This document shows, one piece after another, positions 1 to 8,441 of a stretch of DNA of 21,926 nucleotides. The DNA comes from DASXBA01 sp046729895 (GTDB lineage Bacteria; Actinomycetota; Thermoleophilia; Solirubrobacterales; Thermoleophilaceae): assembly GCA_046729895.1 (NCBI GenBank), contig JBKPHP010000028.1, forward strand, positions 1 through 21,926. Direction: 5' to 3'. The first letter of the stretch is position 1. Each line of letters opens with the position of its first letter. A program made the position numbers and the translations under genes. The notes below the pieces were generated by a model that was not told where the DNA came from, did no database searches, and was given only the letters and a program-made list of their open reading frames with translations.

Positions 1-309
1 GTTCTGGGCCGCGGCTGTCGCGGCCGCCGGGCGGGCTCCAGCTGCGGACGCGAGTGGCGAGCCGGGCGCCGGAGTGGCACGCCCAGGGATCGGCTGGACG
101 GCTCCCGAGCGCGGCTGTGCGACCGCGGGCTGCTGCGCGGCCGGCTGAGCCGCAGCCTGCTCGGCCGCGCGCTCGGGAGCACGGCCGGCCCATTCGCGCA
201 GCCTCTTGACGTCGCGGGCTTGCGAGAAGTAGAGCGCCGATAGCACCGCTAGCCCAACTACGGCGGCCAGGCCCGCGGCGGCACCGATTTCCTGAACGAT
301 CTCCGGCAC
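1..309 (-). CDS. Unknown single-pass membrane protein, N-terminal part (cut by window edge)
   Basis: An open frame starts with GTG at 309 and runs off the left edge without a stop, giving 103 visible residues. An in-frame TAG at 327-325 lies upstream, so the start cannot be much earlier. The N-terminus (PEIVQEIGAAAGLAAVVGLA, continuing LSALYFSQARDVKRLREW) contains one hydrophobic helix at about residues 8-28, followed by a basic stretch. After about residue 40 the chain is a low-complexity Ala/Pro/Gln-rich linker, as in proteins whose functional domain is held away from the membrane. The C-terminal domain lies outside the window, so no function can be given. A membrane protein with a C-terminal extracytoplasmic domain is possible but is only a guess. 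Codon use matches the neighbours, so the open frame is probably real. Confidence 0.7.
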   Translation of the reverse strand, partial: MPEIVQEIGAAAGLAAVVGLAVLSALYFSQARDVKRLREWAGRAPERAAEQAAAQPAAQQPAVAQPRSGAVQPIPGRATPAPGSPLASAAGARPAAATAAAQN

Positions 310-321
310 GAAGGTTCTCGA

Positions 322-327
322 ACTCTA
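322..327 (-). promoter_or_regulatory. Possible -10 element of the left-edge gene
   Basis: On the minus strand TAGAGT (TANNNT form) ends 12 nt before the GTG start at 309, and no clear Shine-Dalgarno lies between. No -35 match was seen. This is weak, but it fits the short-leader pattern seen elsewhere in the window. Confidence 0.25.
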
Positions 328-361
328 GACGCGCCAGCGGCTTACACGCTCGGCATCCGGC

Positions 362-2251
362 CTACCCCGGCGGCGCGGGCGCCTCCGCAGAAGCGACGCG
401 GAGCGCCCGCTCCGCCGACAGCTCAGCCACGGCGCTCGCCAGGGCGGCCGCGTCGCCGTGGTAGACGAGCTCCTCGATACGCACGAACGCGCTCTCGACC
501 CAGGCGGGGTCGAGCGGACGGCGGACGGCGCTGACGATCTTCTCGGCCGGAGTAGGCTGGGGCCGCTCGCCCGGGTTGAACAGCTCCTCGTGGAGCTTCT
601 CCCCCGGCCGGCGGCCGACGATCTCGACCGGGATGTCGATGTCGGGCTCGTTGCCCGAGAGCCGAATCATCTTGCGAGCGAGGTCGATGATCTTCACCGG
701 ATCGCCCATCTCGAGGACGAACACCTCGCCGCCCACCGCCAGCTCCCCGGAGCGGATGATCAGCTGGACGGCCTCGGGGATCGTCATGAAGTAGCGGGTC
801 ATCTTTGGGTCGGTGACCGTTACGGGCCCGCCGGCGGCGATCTGGCCGCGGAAGATCGGCACGACGGACCCGGATGAGCCGAGCACGTTTCCGAACCGTA
901 CGGCCGCGTAGCGGGTCCGCGGGTAGCGGGCCTGAGCAGCTTCCACGGCCCATTCGGCAAGCGCCTTCGATGCCCCCATCACCGTGGCAGGGCTCACGGC
1001 CTTGTCGGTGGAGACGAGGACGAAGCGCTCGACGCCGGCCTCGCCCGCTGCAGCCGCGACGATGCGCGTGGCCACCGCGTTGTTCCGCACAGCCTCCACC
1101 GGGTTCTCCTCCATGAGCGGCACGTGCTTGTACGCCGCTGCGTGGAAGACCACGGACGGTCGGTGCTCCAGGAACAGCTCCCGCATCCGTGTCGCGTCCT
1201 TGCAGTCGGCGAGCACCGCCGCCACGCGACCGAAGTGCCGCTCCTCCTCGAGCTGGCGGCGAACCTCGAAGAGCCCGTTCTCGGCGTTCTCCACCAGCAC
1301 CAGCTGCCTCGGCCCCACCCGGGCGAGTTGGCGGCACAGCTCGGCGCCGATCGAGCCCCCCGCCCCGGTCACGAGGACGACGCGCCCGCGCACGTAGGCG
1401 CCCACGCGGTCGGCTTCCATCCGAACCGGCTCGCGGCCGAGCACGTCCTCGACGCGCACCTCGCGCACCTGTCGCATCAGGTTGACGCCGCCGGACAGCA
1501 GCTCGAAGGTGGTGGGCAGCGTCCGCACGGGGATCCCGCGCTCGCGGCACGCCGTGACCACCTTGAGGCGGACGATGCCCGGCGCCGAGGGGATGGCGAT
1601 GATGACCTCGTCCGGCTTCGCCTCGTCCAGCACGCGCGGCAGGTCGTCCGTCGACCCGAGCACCTTCAGCCCCGCGATGCGCATGCCCTGCTTTCGCGGA
1701 TCGTCGTCGACGAAGCCGACCGGGGCGCTCGACAGCTCCGGGTTGCGGCGCAGCTCGAAGGCCACCTGCTGGCCGCCGTTGCCGGCGCCGATGATCAGCA
1801 CCTCCCGCGTGGCCCGCTCGAGCAGCGAGGGGCGCAGCCGCCGCTCGACGGCGGCACGGACCAGGAAGCGCGAGCCCCCGACGAGCGCCAACGCGATCAG
1901 GAAGTCGAGCGCGATCACCCCCCGCGGAGGATCGGTATTGCCCGGCGCCAGCACGAACAGCCCGGCGATCAGCGCCACGCTCGAGACGACAGCAGCCTTC
2001 ACGATCGTCTCGAAATCCTTCTGGTCGACGAACCGCCACAGCTTCGAGTAGAGCCCGAACAGCGCGAACACCACCAGCTTCACCACCACGACGACGACGA
2101 TCGTGTCCGCGAGCAGCTCCTCGTACCGGTGGGGAATCCCGGAGTCGAAGCGGAGCGTGTACGCGAGGTAGTAGGCGAGCGCGAACAGGCAGGCGTCGAC
2201 CGCCACCTGACCGGCGCGTCGGAAGTACACAGAGGACGTGATCGATCTCAT
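362..2251 (-). CDS. Membrane nucleotide-sugar 4,6-dehydratase/epimerase (WbpM/PglF/CapD type)
   Basis: This 629-residue protein of the FlaA1/WbpM/PglF family typically converts UDP-GlcNAc to the 4-keto-6-deoxy intermediate used for amino-deoxy sugars in surface glycans. About four membrane helices occupy residues 14-130. A first Rossmann domain carries GAGNGG (155-160), and the catalytic SDR domain carries GAGGSIG (296-302). The active site follows the WbpM pattern, with Met-Gly-Ala-Ser-Lys (425-429) replacing the usual Tyr-x-x-x-Lys. STDKAVSP (414-421) and RRPGEKLHEEL near 545 are also family motifs. The ATG at 2251 was chosen because the frame opens further upstream only inside the preceding aminotransferase gene and those residues look non-homologous. 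It lies 40 nt behind the aminotransferase stop, so the two are probably cotranscribed. Family assignment is firm; the exact sugar substrate is inferred. Confidence 0.93.
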   Translation of the reverse strand: MRSITSSVYFRRAGQVAVDACLFALAYYLAYTLRFDSGIPHRYEELLADTIVVVVVVKLVVFALFGLYSKLWRFVDQKDFETIVKAAVVSSVALIAGLFVLAPGNTDPPRGVIALDFLIALALVGGSRFLVRAAVERRLRPSLLERATREVLIIGAGNGGQQVAFELRRNPELSSAPVGFVDDDPRKQGMRIAGLKVLGSTDDLPRVLDEAKPDEVIIAIPSAPGIVRLKVVTACRERGIPVRTLPTTFELLSGGVNLMRQVREVRVEDVLGREPVRMEADRVGAYVRGRVVLVTGAGGSIGAELCRQLARVGPRQLVLVENAENGLFEVRRQLEEERHFGRVAAVLADCKDATRMRELFLEHRPSVVFHAAAYKHVPLMEENPVEAVRNNAVATRIVAAAAGEAGVERFVLVSTDKAVSPATVMGASKALAEWAVEAAQARYPRTRYAAVRFGNVLGSSGSVVPIFRGQIAAGGPVTVTDPKMTRYFMTIPEAVQLIIRSGELAVGGEVFVLEMGDPVKIIDLARKMIRLSGNEPDIDIPVEIVGRRPGEKLHEELFNPGERPQPTPAEKIVSAVRRPLDPAWVESAFVRIEELVYHGDAAALASAVAELSAERALRVASAEAPAPPG

Positions 2252-2291
2252 GTGGCTGCCGGGTACGAGTGGGAGCGGCGGGCCAGGGGGC

Positions 2292-3371
2292 TCATGGTAA
2301 CGGCGCCAGCGCGCGTACCACCTCACTCACGTGCTCCTGGGTGAGCAGCGGTCCCATCGGCAGCGCCAGATGCGTGCGCGCGCACTCCTCGGTCCCAGGC
2401 AGGTCCACGTCGTGACCGAAATCGGCCATGGCGGGCTGGCGGTGCACGGGAGTGCGGTAATAGCCGCGCGCGCCAATGCCGCGCTCTGCCAGTGCCGCCG
2501 CCAGCTCGTCCGGGCGCTCGTGGCGGACCACGTACAGGTGGTAGACGTGCTCGGCGCCCTTCACGGCCCGCGGCGGGGCCGCGTACTGCGCCAGCCCCTC
2601 GCGATCGTAGGCCTGGGCCGCCGCCCTGCGCCTGGCGTTCCACGCGTCGAGCTCGGGCAACAGCACGCGCAGCGCCGCCGCCTGCAGCTCGTCGAGCCGC
2701 GAGTTGTAGCCCACCTCCACGAAGGTGGCCTTGTCCCTGGAGCCGTGAAAGCGGAGCGCACGGGCCCGCGCCGCGACCTCGTCGTCGTTCGTCACGACGG
2801 CCCCCCCGTCTCCCAGACAGGGCAGGTTCTTCGAAGGGAAGAACGAGAAGGTGGCGGCATCGCCCAGTGCGCCGGCCTTGGCGTTGCCGAGGCTGGCGCC
2901 CGCCGCCTGTGCGGAGTCCTCGAGCACCGGCACGCCGAGGTCTCGGAGCTCCGGCACCGGGGCGACGTTGCCGAACAGGTGGACGGGCACGAGCGCCTTG
3001 GTTCCCGGCGTCAGGGCCTCCTCCACCGTTGCCCGCGTCACGCAGAAGGTCTCCGGGTCGACGTCGCAGAACACGGGCTTCGCGCCGATCGCAGCCACCG
3101 CCTCCGCGGTCGCATAGAAGGTGAACGAGGGCACGACCACCTCGTCGCCGGCGCGCACGCCCAGCGCGCGCAGCGCTATCGCGAGCGCATCCGTGCCGTT
3201 GGCCACCCCCACGCAATGGCGCACCCCTAGGTAGCGCGCGAACTCCTCCTCGAACGCCTGCACCTCGGGCCCGAGGATGAAGCGCTCGCCGCGGACGGTC
3301 CTGGCGAGCGCCTCCGACAGCCGCTCGTGCTGCTCCTCCAGAGAGGTGGCGAACAGGGGTACGGGGCTCAT
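2292..3371 (-). CDS. DegT/DnrJ/EryC1/StrS-family PLP aminotransferase
   Basis: This 359-residue sugar aminotransferase belongs to the DegT/WecE/PglE family, which transfers an amino group from an amino acid to a keto-sugar nucleotide. Visible landmarks are ANGTDAL (58-64), PSFTFYATAEA (81-91), EDSAQAAGA with the PLP-pyridine aspartate D152, and SFFPSKNLPCLGDGG with the Schiff-base lysine K181. The start at 3371 (MSPVPLFATSLEEQ) matches the usual 'VPLF' N-terminus of the family; a longer open frame exists upstream but is not protein-like. Its partner immediately downstream is the 4,6-dehydratase, so the pair could make a 4-amino-4,6-dideoxy sugar. The start codon shares two bases with an ATG of the divergent DedA gene. 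Confidence 0.93.
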   Translation of the reverse strand: MSPVPLFATSLEEQHERLSEALARTVRGERFILGPEVQAFEEEFARYLGVRHCVGVANGTDALAIALRALGVRAGDEVVVPSFTFYATAEAVAAIGAKPVFCDVDPETFCVTRATVEEALTPGTKALVPVHLFGNVAPVPELRDLGVPVLEDSAQAAGASLGNAKAGALGDAATFSFFPSKNLPCLGDGGAVVTNDDEVAARARALRFHGSRDKATFVEVGYNSRLDELQAAALRVLLPELDAWNARRRAAAQAYDREGLAQYAAPPRAVKGAEHVYHLYVVRHERPDELAAALAERGIGARGYYRTPVHRQPAMADFGHDVDLPGTEECARTHLALPMGPLLTQEHVSEVVRALAPLP

Positions 3372-4032
3372 GGCGGCCGCTAGGCTACTTCGCTTGCTGG
3401 AACTCGCATCCGTCACCGATCCACTGGTCAACTTCGCGGTGGACGTCGTCGATGCGCTCGGGCTCCCGGGGGTCTTCGTGCTGATGCTCCTCGAGAGCGC
3501 CTGCATCCCCATCCCGAGCGAGGCGACGATGCTGTTCGCGGGCTTCAACGTGTCGCACGGCGAGTACAGCCTCGCCGCGGTCACGGCCGTGGGCGCGGTG
3601 GCCAACCTGGTGGGCTCGTGGCTCGCCTACCTGCTCGGCTACCTCGGCCGCGTCGACCTGCTCGAGAAGCACGGAGGCAAGCTCCACATCAAGAAGAGCC
3701 ATCTCGACTGGGCCGACCGCTGGTTCGAGAGGCACGGCGCCGCCACGGTCTTCTTCAGCCGAATGCTGCCCATCATCCGGACCTTCATCTCGCTCCCCGC
3801 CGGCGTGGCGAGGATGCCGTTCTGGCGCTTCAGCCTGCTGACCCTCCTGGGCTGCGTCCCATGGGTGTTCATGCTGGCCTTGATCGGCCGGGAGGCCGGG
3901 AGCCGCTGGGAGGACTGGAAGGACAGCCTTCACTACGTCGATTACGCCGTGGTGGCCGCGCTGGTGCTCGGCATCGCCTGGCTCTTGATCCGCCGCCGTC
4001 GCGGCGGATCCGCCATCACCGAGCGGGCCTGA
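3370..4032 (+). CDS. DedA-family membrane protein (SNARE-associated/VTT domain)
   Basis: This DedA-family integral membrane protein of about 220 residues belongs to a family linked to lipid-carrier (undecaprenyl phosphate or phospholipid) translocation and membrane-potential homeostasis. The DedA signature is clear: LGLPGVFVLMLLESACIPIP followed by SEATMLFAGF, then GSWLAYLLGYLGRVDL, a charged loop with KHGGKLHIKKSHLDW, and the conserved FFSRMLPIIRTFISLPAGVA. The last helix ends in a basic tail. The listed start is the ATG at 3370. A TTG at 3394, 7 nt behind a TANNNT box, would give MLELASVTDPLV and may be the real start, because an upstream start would leave the two divergent genes no promoter space. 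purM follows 12 nt downstream, so the two are probably cotranscribed. Confidence 0.92.
   Translation: MAAARLLRLLELASVTDPLVNFAVDVVDALGLPGVFVLMLLESACIPIPSEATMLFAGFNVSHGEYSLAAVTAVGAVANLVGSWLAYLLGYLGRVDLLEKHGGKLHIKKSHLDWADRWFERHGAATVFFSRMLPIIRTFISLPAGVARMPFWRFSLLTLLGCVPWVFMLALIGREAGSRWEDWKDSLHYVDYAVVAALVLGIAWLLIRRRRGGSAITERA
3378..3387. promoter_or_regulatory. Candidate bidirectional -10 element between the aminotransferase and DedA genes
   Basis: The near-palindrome TAGGCTA (3381-3387) reads as TAGGCT on plus (3381-3386) and TAGCCT on minus (3387-3382), both TANNNT. On minus it ends 10 nt before the aminotransferase ATG. On plus it ends 7 nt before a TTG at 3394 in the DedA frame. No -35 match was found on either strand. 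This is seen in the sequence; promoter activity is inferred. Confidence 0.4.
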
Positions 4033-4044
4033 CGCCGGTGGCGT

Positions 4045-5116
<1,072 letters not shown>

Positions 5117-5124
<8 letters not shown>

Positions 5125-5146
5125 GCGCCGCGAGGTCCTATGCCGG
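5117..5146. terminator. Hairpin spanning both convergent stop codons (bidirectional terminator candidate)
   Basis: Arms CCGGATAGG (5117-5125) and CCTATgCCGG (5137-5146) pair over 9 bp with one bulged G and an 11-nt loop. The purM TAG (5122-5124) lies in one arm and the DsbA-like TAG (5140-5138) in the other. No T-tract follows on either side, so it may act as a processing or Rho-assisted end rather than a classic intrinsic terminator. Confidence 0.55.
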
Positions 5147-5971
5147 CTCGAAGAGCCAGCCGGCGAGCACGCTCACGGATCTCACCTTCCACTCGGCTGC
5201 CAGCCTCCAGAGCTCTGCCGCCGCCGTGGGGCCGGGGAGGTCGCAGACGGCGCCGACCTCGACGGTCGCCATGCGCCCGAAGCGCTTCAGCGCGCCGAGC
5301 ACCGACGGACGACCCTCGTCGACCGGCCTGGCGCCGGCCGCAAGGGCGGCCGCGCGCCACTCCTCGTAGGGCGCGCTCCCGAAGACCCATCGGGTGGGCC
5401 CGCCCTCGCCGCCGAAGCTGGCGCTCGGCAGGACCAACCGCTCCCGGTCGCCCGCCTCCACCCCCGCCCGGGCACGAGCCTCCTCGGGCACGGCGCGGGC
5501 GGCCTCGAGGTCCCTGCCGAACGCCTCGACGGTGGCGTGGGACTCGAGATCGATCCGGAACCGCTCGGGATCGAGTCCTACGCCGCGGGCCGTGTCCACC
5601 AGGGACTCGGTCGAGTCGAGCTTGCGGCGGAAGCAGAGGAGCCCCTCCCGCAGGGCGCGCAAATATGCATAGCCGCCGTCGGCGGACTGCTCCGTGGCGG
5701 CCTTGACCGCCATGCAGGCCGGATAGGTCGAGTGGATCGGACCCTCGAGCCAGAGCCGGGGATCGATCGGCATGCCGGAGCGCTCGGAGACGTCCAGCCA
5801 TTCGCGCACCAGCCAGCCGAGATCCCCCTCGTAGGTGCGGGCGAGCCCGCCCATCACGTAGGTGAAGTTCACATCCGCGCCGAACTCCACCATGAGCTTC
5901 CGAAGCACGGGCTCGTTGCCGAAGGACTCCGCGCAAGCCGGATCGGTGTAGTAGCGGACGTGCACGCCCAT
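5138..5971 (-). CDS. DsbA-family thioredoxin-fold protein with a CxxS site
   Basis: This 277-residue protein starts MGVHVRYYTDPACAESFGNE, the beta-strand plus active-site helix typical of DsbA-like/Thioredoxin_5 proteins. The redox motif is Cys-Ala-Glu-Ser rather than CxxC, so it has only the N-terminal cysteine. Further family-like stretches are STYPACMAVKAA, the all-helical insertion in the middle, and a C-terminal region rich in helix formers. No signal peptide or membrane helix is visible, so it is probably cytosolic. The ATG at 5971 is preferred; a TTG four codons upstream is possible. A -10-like TATTTT ends 10 nt before the ATG. A single-cysteine site suggests glutathione- or mycothiol-type chemistry, isomerase activity or a binding role rather than disulfide oxidation. 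That is inference. Confidence 0.8.
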   Translation of the reverse strand: MGVHVRYYTDPACAESFGNEPVLRKLMVEFGADVNFTYVMGGLARTYEGDLGWLVREWLDVSERSGMPIDPRLWLEGPIHSTYPACMAVKAATEQSADGGYAYLRALREGLLCFRRKLDSTESLVDTARGVGLDPERFRIDLESHATVEAFGRDLEAARAVPEEARARAGVEAGDRERLVLPSASFGGEGGPTRWVFGSAPYEEWRAAALAAGARPVDEGRPSVLGALKRFGRMATVEVGAVCDLPGPTAAAELWRLAAEWKVRSVSVLAGWLFEPA

Positions 5972-5980
5972 CGAAGCGCG

Positions 5981-5987
5981 CAAAATA
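5981..5987. promoter_or_regulatory. Candidate bidirectional -10 element between the DsbA-like and kinase genes
   Basis: CAAAATA on plus (5981-5987) reads TATTTTG on minus. On minus TATTTT ends 10 nt before the DsbA-like ATG at 5971. On plus CAAAAT ends 8 nt before GTG 5995, two codons inside the kinase frame. Only 17 nt separate the divergent ATGs, so any promoters must be within or next to this AT-rich spot in a very GC-rich region. No -35 match was seen. Confidence 0.4.
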
Positions 5988-5988
5988 G

Positions 5989-7470
5989 ATGAACGTGATC
6001 GGCACCCTCATCAGCGACCGCTTCCGGCTCGACGAGAAGATCGGGGCGGGCGGGATGTCGACCGTCTACCGCGCTTTCGACCCCACGCTGGAGCGCTGGG
6101 TGGCGATCAAGCTCATGCACCGGGACATCTCCACCGACCCGGACCAGCTCGAGCGATTCCGGCGCGAGGCCCGCGCGGTGGCGAGCCTCAACCACCCGCA
6201 CATCGTCACCGTGATCGATGCCGGCGAGGACGACGGCGCGCCCTACATAGTCTTCGAGTACGTCCGTGGGGAGACGCTCAAGGAGCGCATCCGCAGCGTG
6301 GGGCGCCTGCCGGTGCCGGAGGCCGTGGCGTACGCGATCGAGATCGGTCGGGCGCTCTCATGCGCCCATTCCCACCGGCTGGTCCACCGGGACGTCAAGC
6401 CCCAGAACGTCCTGATCGACCCCGAGGGCAGGGCCAAGGTCACCGACTTCGGAATCGCCCGCTCGATGGAGGCCCAGGGGCTGACAGCCACCGGGCGCGT
6501 GCTGGGCACCACCGACTACGTCTCGCCCGAACAGGCCCTCGGCCACGCGGTGACCGAGCAGTCGGACATCTACTCGCTGGGCATCGTCCTCTACGAGATG
6601 CTCACGGGCGAGACGCCCTTCAAAGCGGACACCCAGGTCGCGGTGGCGATGAAGCACGTGAAGGACCCGCTGCCGGACGTGCAGCGCCGCCGGCCCGAGG
6701 TCTCCGCGGCGCTGGCGGCGATCGTTGAGCGCGCGACCGCGAAGGAGACGGGGAACCGCTACCAGGTCGTCGACGAGATGGTCCACGACCTGGAGCAGGT
6801 GCTCGCGATCGAGGCGGCCAGGGCCGGCGAGACCTCGGGCGAGGCCACCACCGTCCTTCGCGGACTGCCCGGCGACACGGCGGACTACGCTCCCGCGCGA
6901 CTGCGGCGCCCGCGCCGAGCGGTGGTCCTGTCCGCGCTGGTCATAGGCCTGATCGCCGGGGTGATCTCTTTCCTGGCCACCCGCACCGAGAAGGGAACCG
7001 GCGGCGCAGCGATCCCGCGGGCCGGTGGCCTGAGCGAGGTGAAGCTCGGCAGCGGGGCCGCGAGCGACTACGACCCCGATGGCGACGGTGAGGAGTCCCC
7101 CCACGCCACCCAGTTCGCGATCGACGGCAACAACACCACGAGCTGGGCCACCGAGACCTACCGGGACGGGCTCGAGGGCGTGCAGAAGAGCGGCGTCGGC
7201 CTGTATCTGAACGCCGGCTCGCCGATGAGTGCGCGCCGCCTCGACCTCGTGACCGCGACCCCCGGCTACCAGGTGGCGGTGTACGCGGCCAACACGGTGC
7301 CGGGCGACATCAAGGACTGGATCAAGGTCAGCACGCGCACCAAGGTCAAGGAGACGACGAAGATCCCGCTCGACACGGCGGGTCGAAAGTTCCGCTATTA
7401 CCTCGTGTGGATCGTCTCCCTACCGCCCGGGAACAAGGCAGACATCCGCGAGCTCAGCCTGCGGCGCTAA
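5989..7470 (+). CDS. Transmembrane Ser/Thr protein kinase with an extracellular discoidin-like domain
   Basis: This 493-residue Hanks-type kinase carries GAGGMSTVYRA (19-29), ATP-binding lysine K41, HRDVKPQN (133-140, catalytic D135), DFG (153-155), an activation loop with TATG and GTTDY, and SPEQ. One membrane helix lies at about 310-328. The outer domain (about 335-493) has no PASTA repeats. It holds an acidic DPDGDGEE stretch near 360-368 that could bind calcium, FAIDGNNTTSWATETY, and a C-terminal beta-rich part. The order is like F5/8C (discoidin) galactose-binding modules, so the ligand may be a cell-wall sugar. The start listed is the ATG at 5989. GTG 5995 would be the start if the transcript is leaderless. 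The gene converges on ddl with a 4-nt overlap of stop codons. Confidence 0.9.
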   Translation: MNVIGTLISDRFRLDEKIGAGGMSTVYRAFDPTLERWVAIKLMHRDISTDPDQLERFRREARAVASLNHPHIVTVIDAGEDDGAPYIVFEYVRGETLKERIRSVGRLPVPEAVAYAIEIGRALSCAHSHRLVHRDVKPQNVLIDPEGRAKVTDFGIARSMEAQGLTATGRVLGTTDYVSPEQALGHAVTEQSDIYSLGIVLYEMLTGETPFKADTQVAVAMKHVKDPLPDVQRRRPEVSAALAAIVERATAKETGNRYQVVDEMVHDLEQVLAIEAARAGETSGEATTVLRGLPGDTADYAPARLRRPRRAVVLSALVIGLIAGVISFLATRTEKGTGGAAIPRAGGLSEVKLGSGAASDYDPDGDGEESPHATQFAIDGNNTTSWATETYRDGLEGVQKSGVGLYLNAGSPMSARRLDLVTATPGYQVAVYAANTVPGDIKDWIKVSTRTKVKETTKIPLDTAGRKFRYYLVWIVSLPPGNKADIRELSLRR

Positions 7471-8441
7471 TACCGGTAGTTCCGCTCCCGCTTGTGGCGC
7501 TCCAGGGCCAGCGCCAACAGGCGGTCCAGTAGCTCCACATAGGGCAGGCCGGTCGCCTCGAAGAGCTTGGCGTAGACGCTCGTGCTCGTGAAGCCGGGGA
7601 TCGTGTTGAGCTCGTTGACGAGCACGCGCGCGTCACCGGACGGGTCCCCCACGAAGAAGTCCACACGTGCCATGCCCGCGCAGTCCACGAGCTTGAACAC
7701 CTCGACCGCCAGCTCCCGGACCCGCTCGCGGACGGGCTCCGGCATGCGCGCCGGGACCTGGAGGTCCATCCCCCCGGGTTCGTACTTGGCCTCGTAGTCG
7801 TACCAGTCGGCGTTCACCACGATCTCACCTGGTTGTGAGGCGATCGGCTCTGAATTGCCGAGCACCGAGCACTCGACCTCCATTCCGTCGGCGAATGCCT
7901 CCACGATCGCCAGCGGGTCGTGCTCGAAGGCGGCGGCCAGCGCCCCGCCGAGCTCTTCCTGCGAGCTCACCTTGGAAATTCCCACCGAGGAGCCCAGGCG
8001 GGCCGGCTTGACGAACACGGGCAGGCCCAGCCCCTCAAGCGCCGCCGGGTCGTCGCCCTCCCGGACCGCCGCGTAGTCCACCTGCGGCACCGCGGCGCGC
8101 GCCATCAGCTCCTTGAAGAGGACCTTGTCCATCGAGACCGCCGACGCCATCACGCCGGCGCCTACGTAGGGCAGGTCCGCCACCTCGAGCAACCCCTGCA
8201 CCACACCGTCCTCGCCATAAGGGCCGTGAAGCACCGGAAAGACAACGTCGGCTCCCAGCAGCCCCGCACCGGGCTCGACCGACACCGGCGACCCGTCGAC
8301 GCTCCAGGAGCCCTCGCGGGAAATCCGGACGTCGATCGGCTCGTGACCGCCCTCGGTGAGGCCCGCTCGCACGGCTGCGGCCGATGCCAGCGAGATCTCG
8401 TGCTCGCTCGAGCGGCCACCGGACAGGACCGCGACCCTCAC
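7467..8441 (-). CDS. ddl: D-alanine--D-alanine ligase
   Basis: This 324-residue ATP-grasp enzyme joins two D-alanines for the peptidoglycan stem peptide. Landmarks are GGRSSEHEISL (8-18), HGPYGEDG (72-79), VKPARLGSSVGISKV (144-158), YDYEAKY (214-220), MARVDFF (257-263) and NELNTIPGFTSTS (276-288). The GTG start at 8441 overlaps the PASTA-kinase stop (GTGA), so translation is probably coupled to the kinase. It is the last gene of the eight-gene run. Its TAG (7469-7467) overlaps the TAA of the convergent kinase (7468-7470). Ddl is usually elsewhere in actinobacteria, so its place here ties precursor supply to the PknB/RodA/PBP unit. Confidence 0.96.
   Translation of the reverse strand: MRVAVLSGGRSSEHEISLASAAAVRAGLTEGGHEPIDVRISREGSWSVDGSPVSVEPGAGLLGADVVFPVLHGPYGEDGVVQGLLEVADLPYVGAGVMASAVSMDKVLFKELMARAAVPQVDYAAVREGDDPAALEGLGLPVFVKPARLGSSVGISKVSSQEELGGALAAAFEHDPLAIVEAFADGMEVECSVLGNSEPIASQPGEIVVNADWYDYEAKYEPGGMDLQVPARMPEPVRERVRELAVEVFKLVDCAGMARVDFFVGDPSGDARVLVNELNTIPGFTSTSVYAKLFEATGLPYVELLDRLLALALERHKRERNYRY

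Noticed and set aside
3372..3605. N-terminal extension of the aminotransferase upstream of 3371
   Set aside because: The extension is Ser/Thr/Ala-rich without family similarity, overlaps the DedA membrane gene, and the family normally begins close to VPLF.
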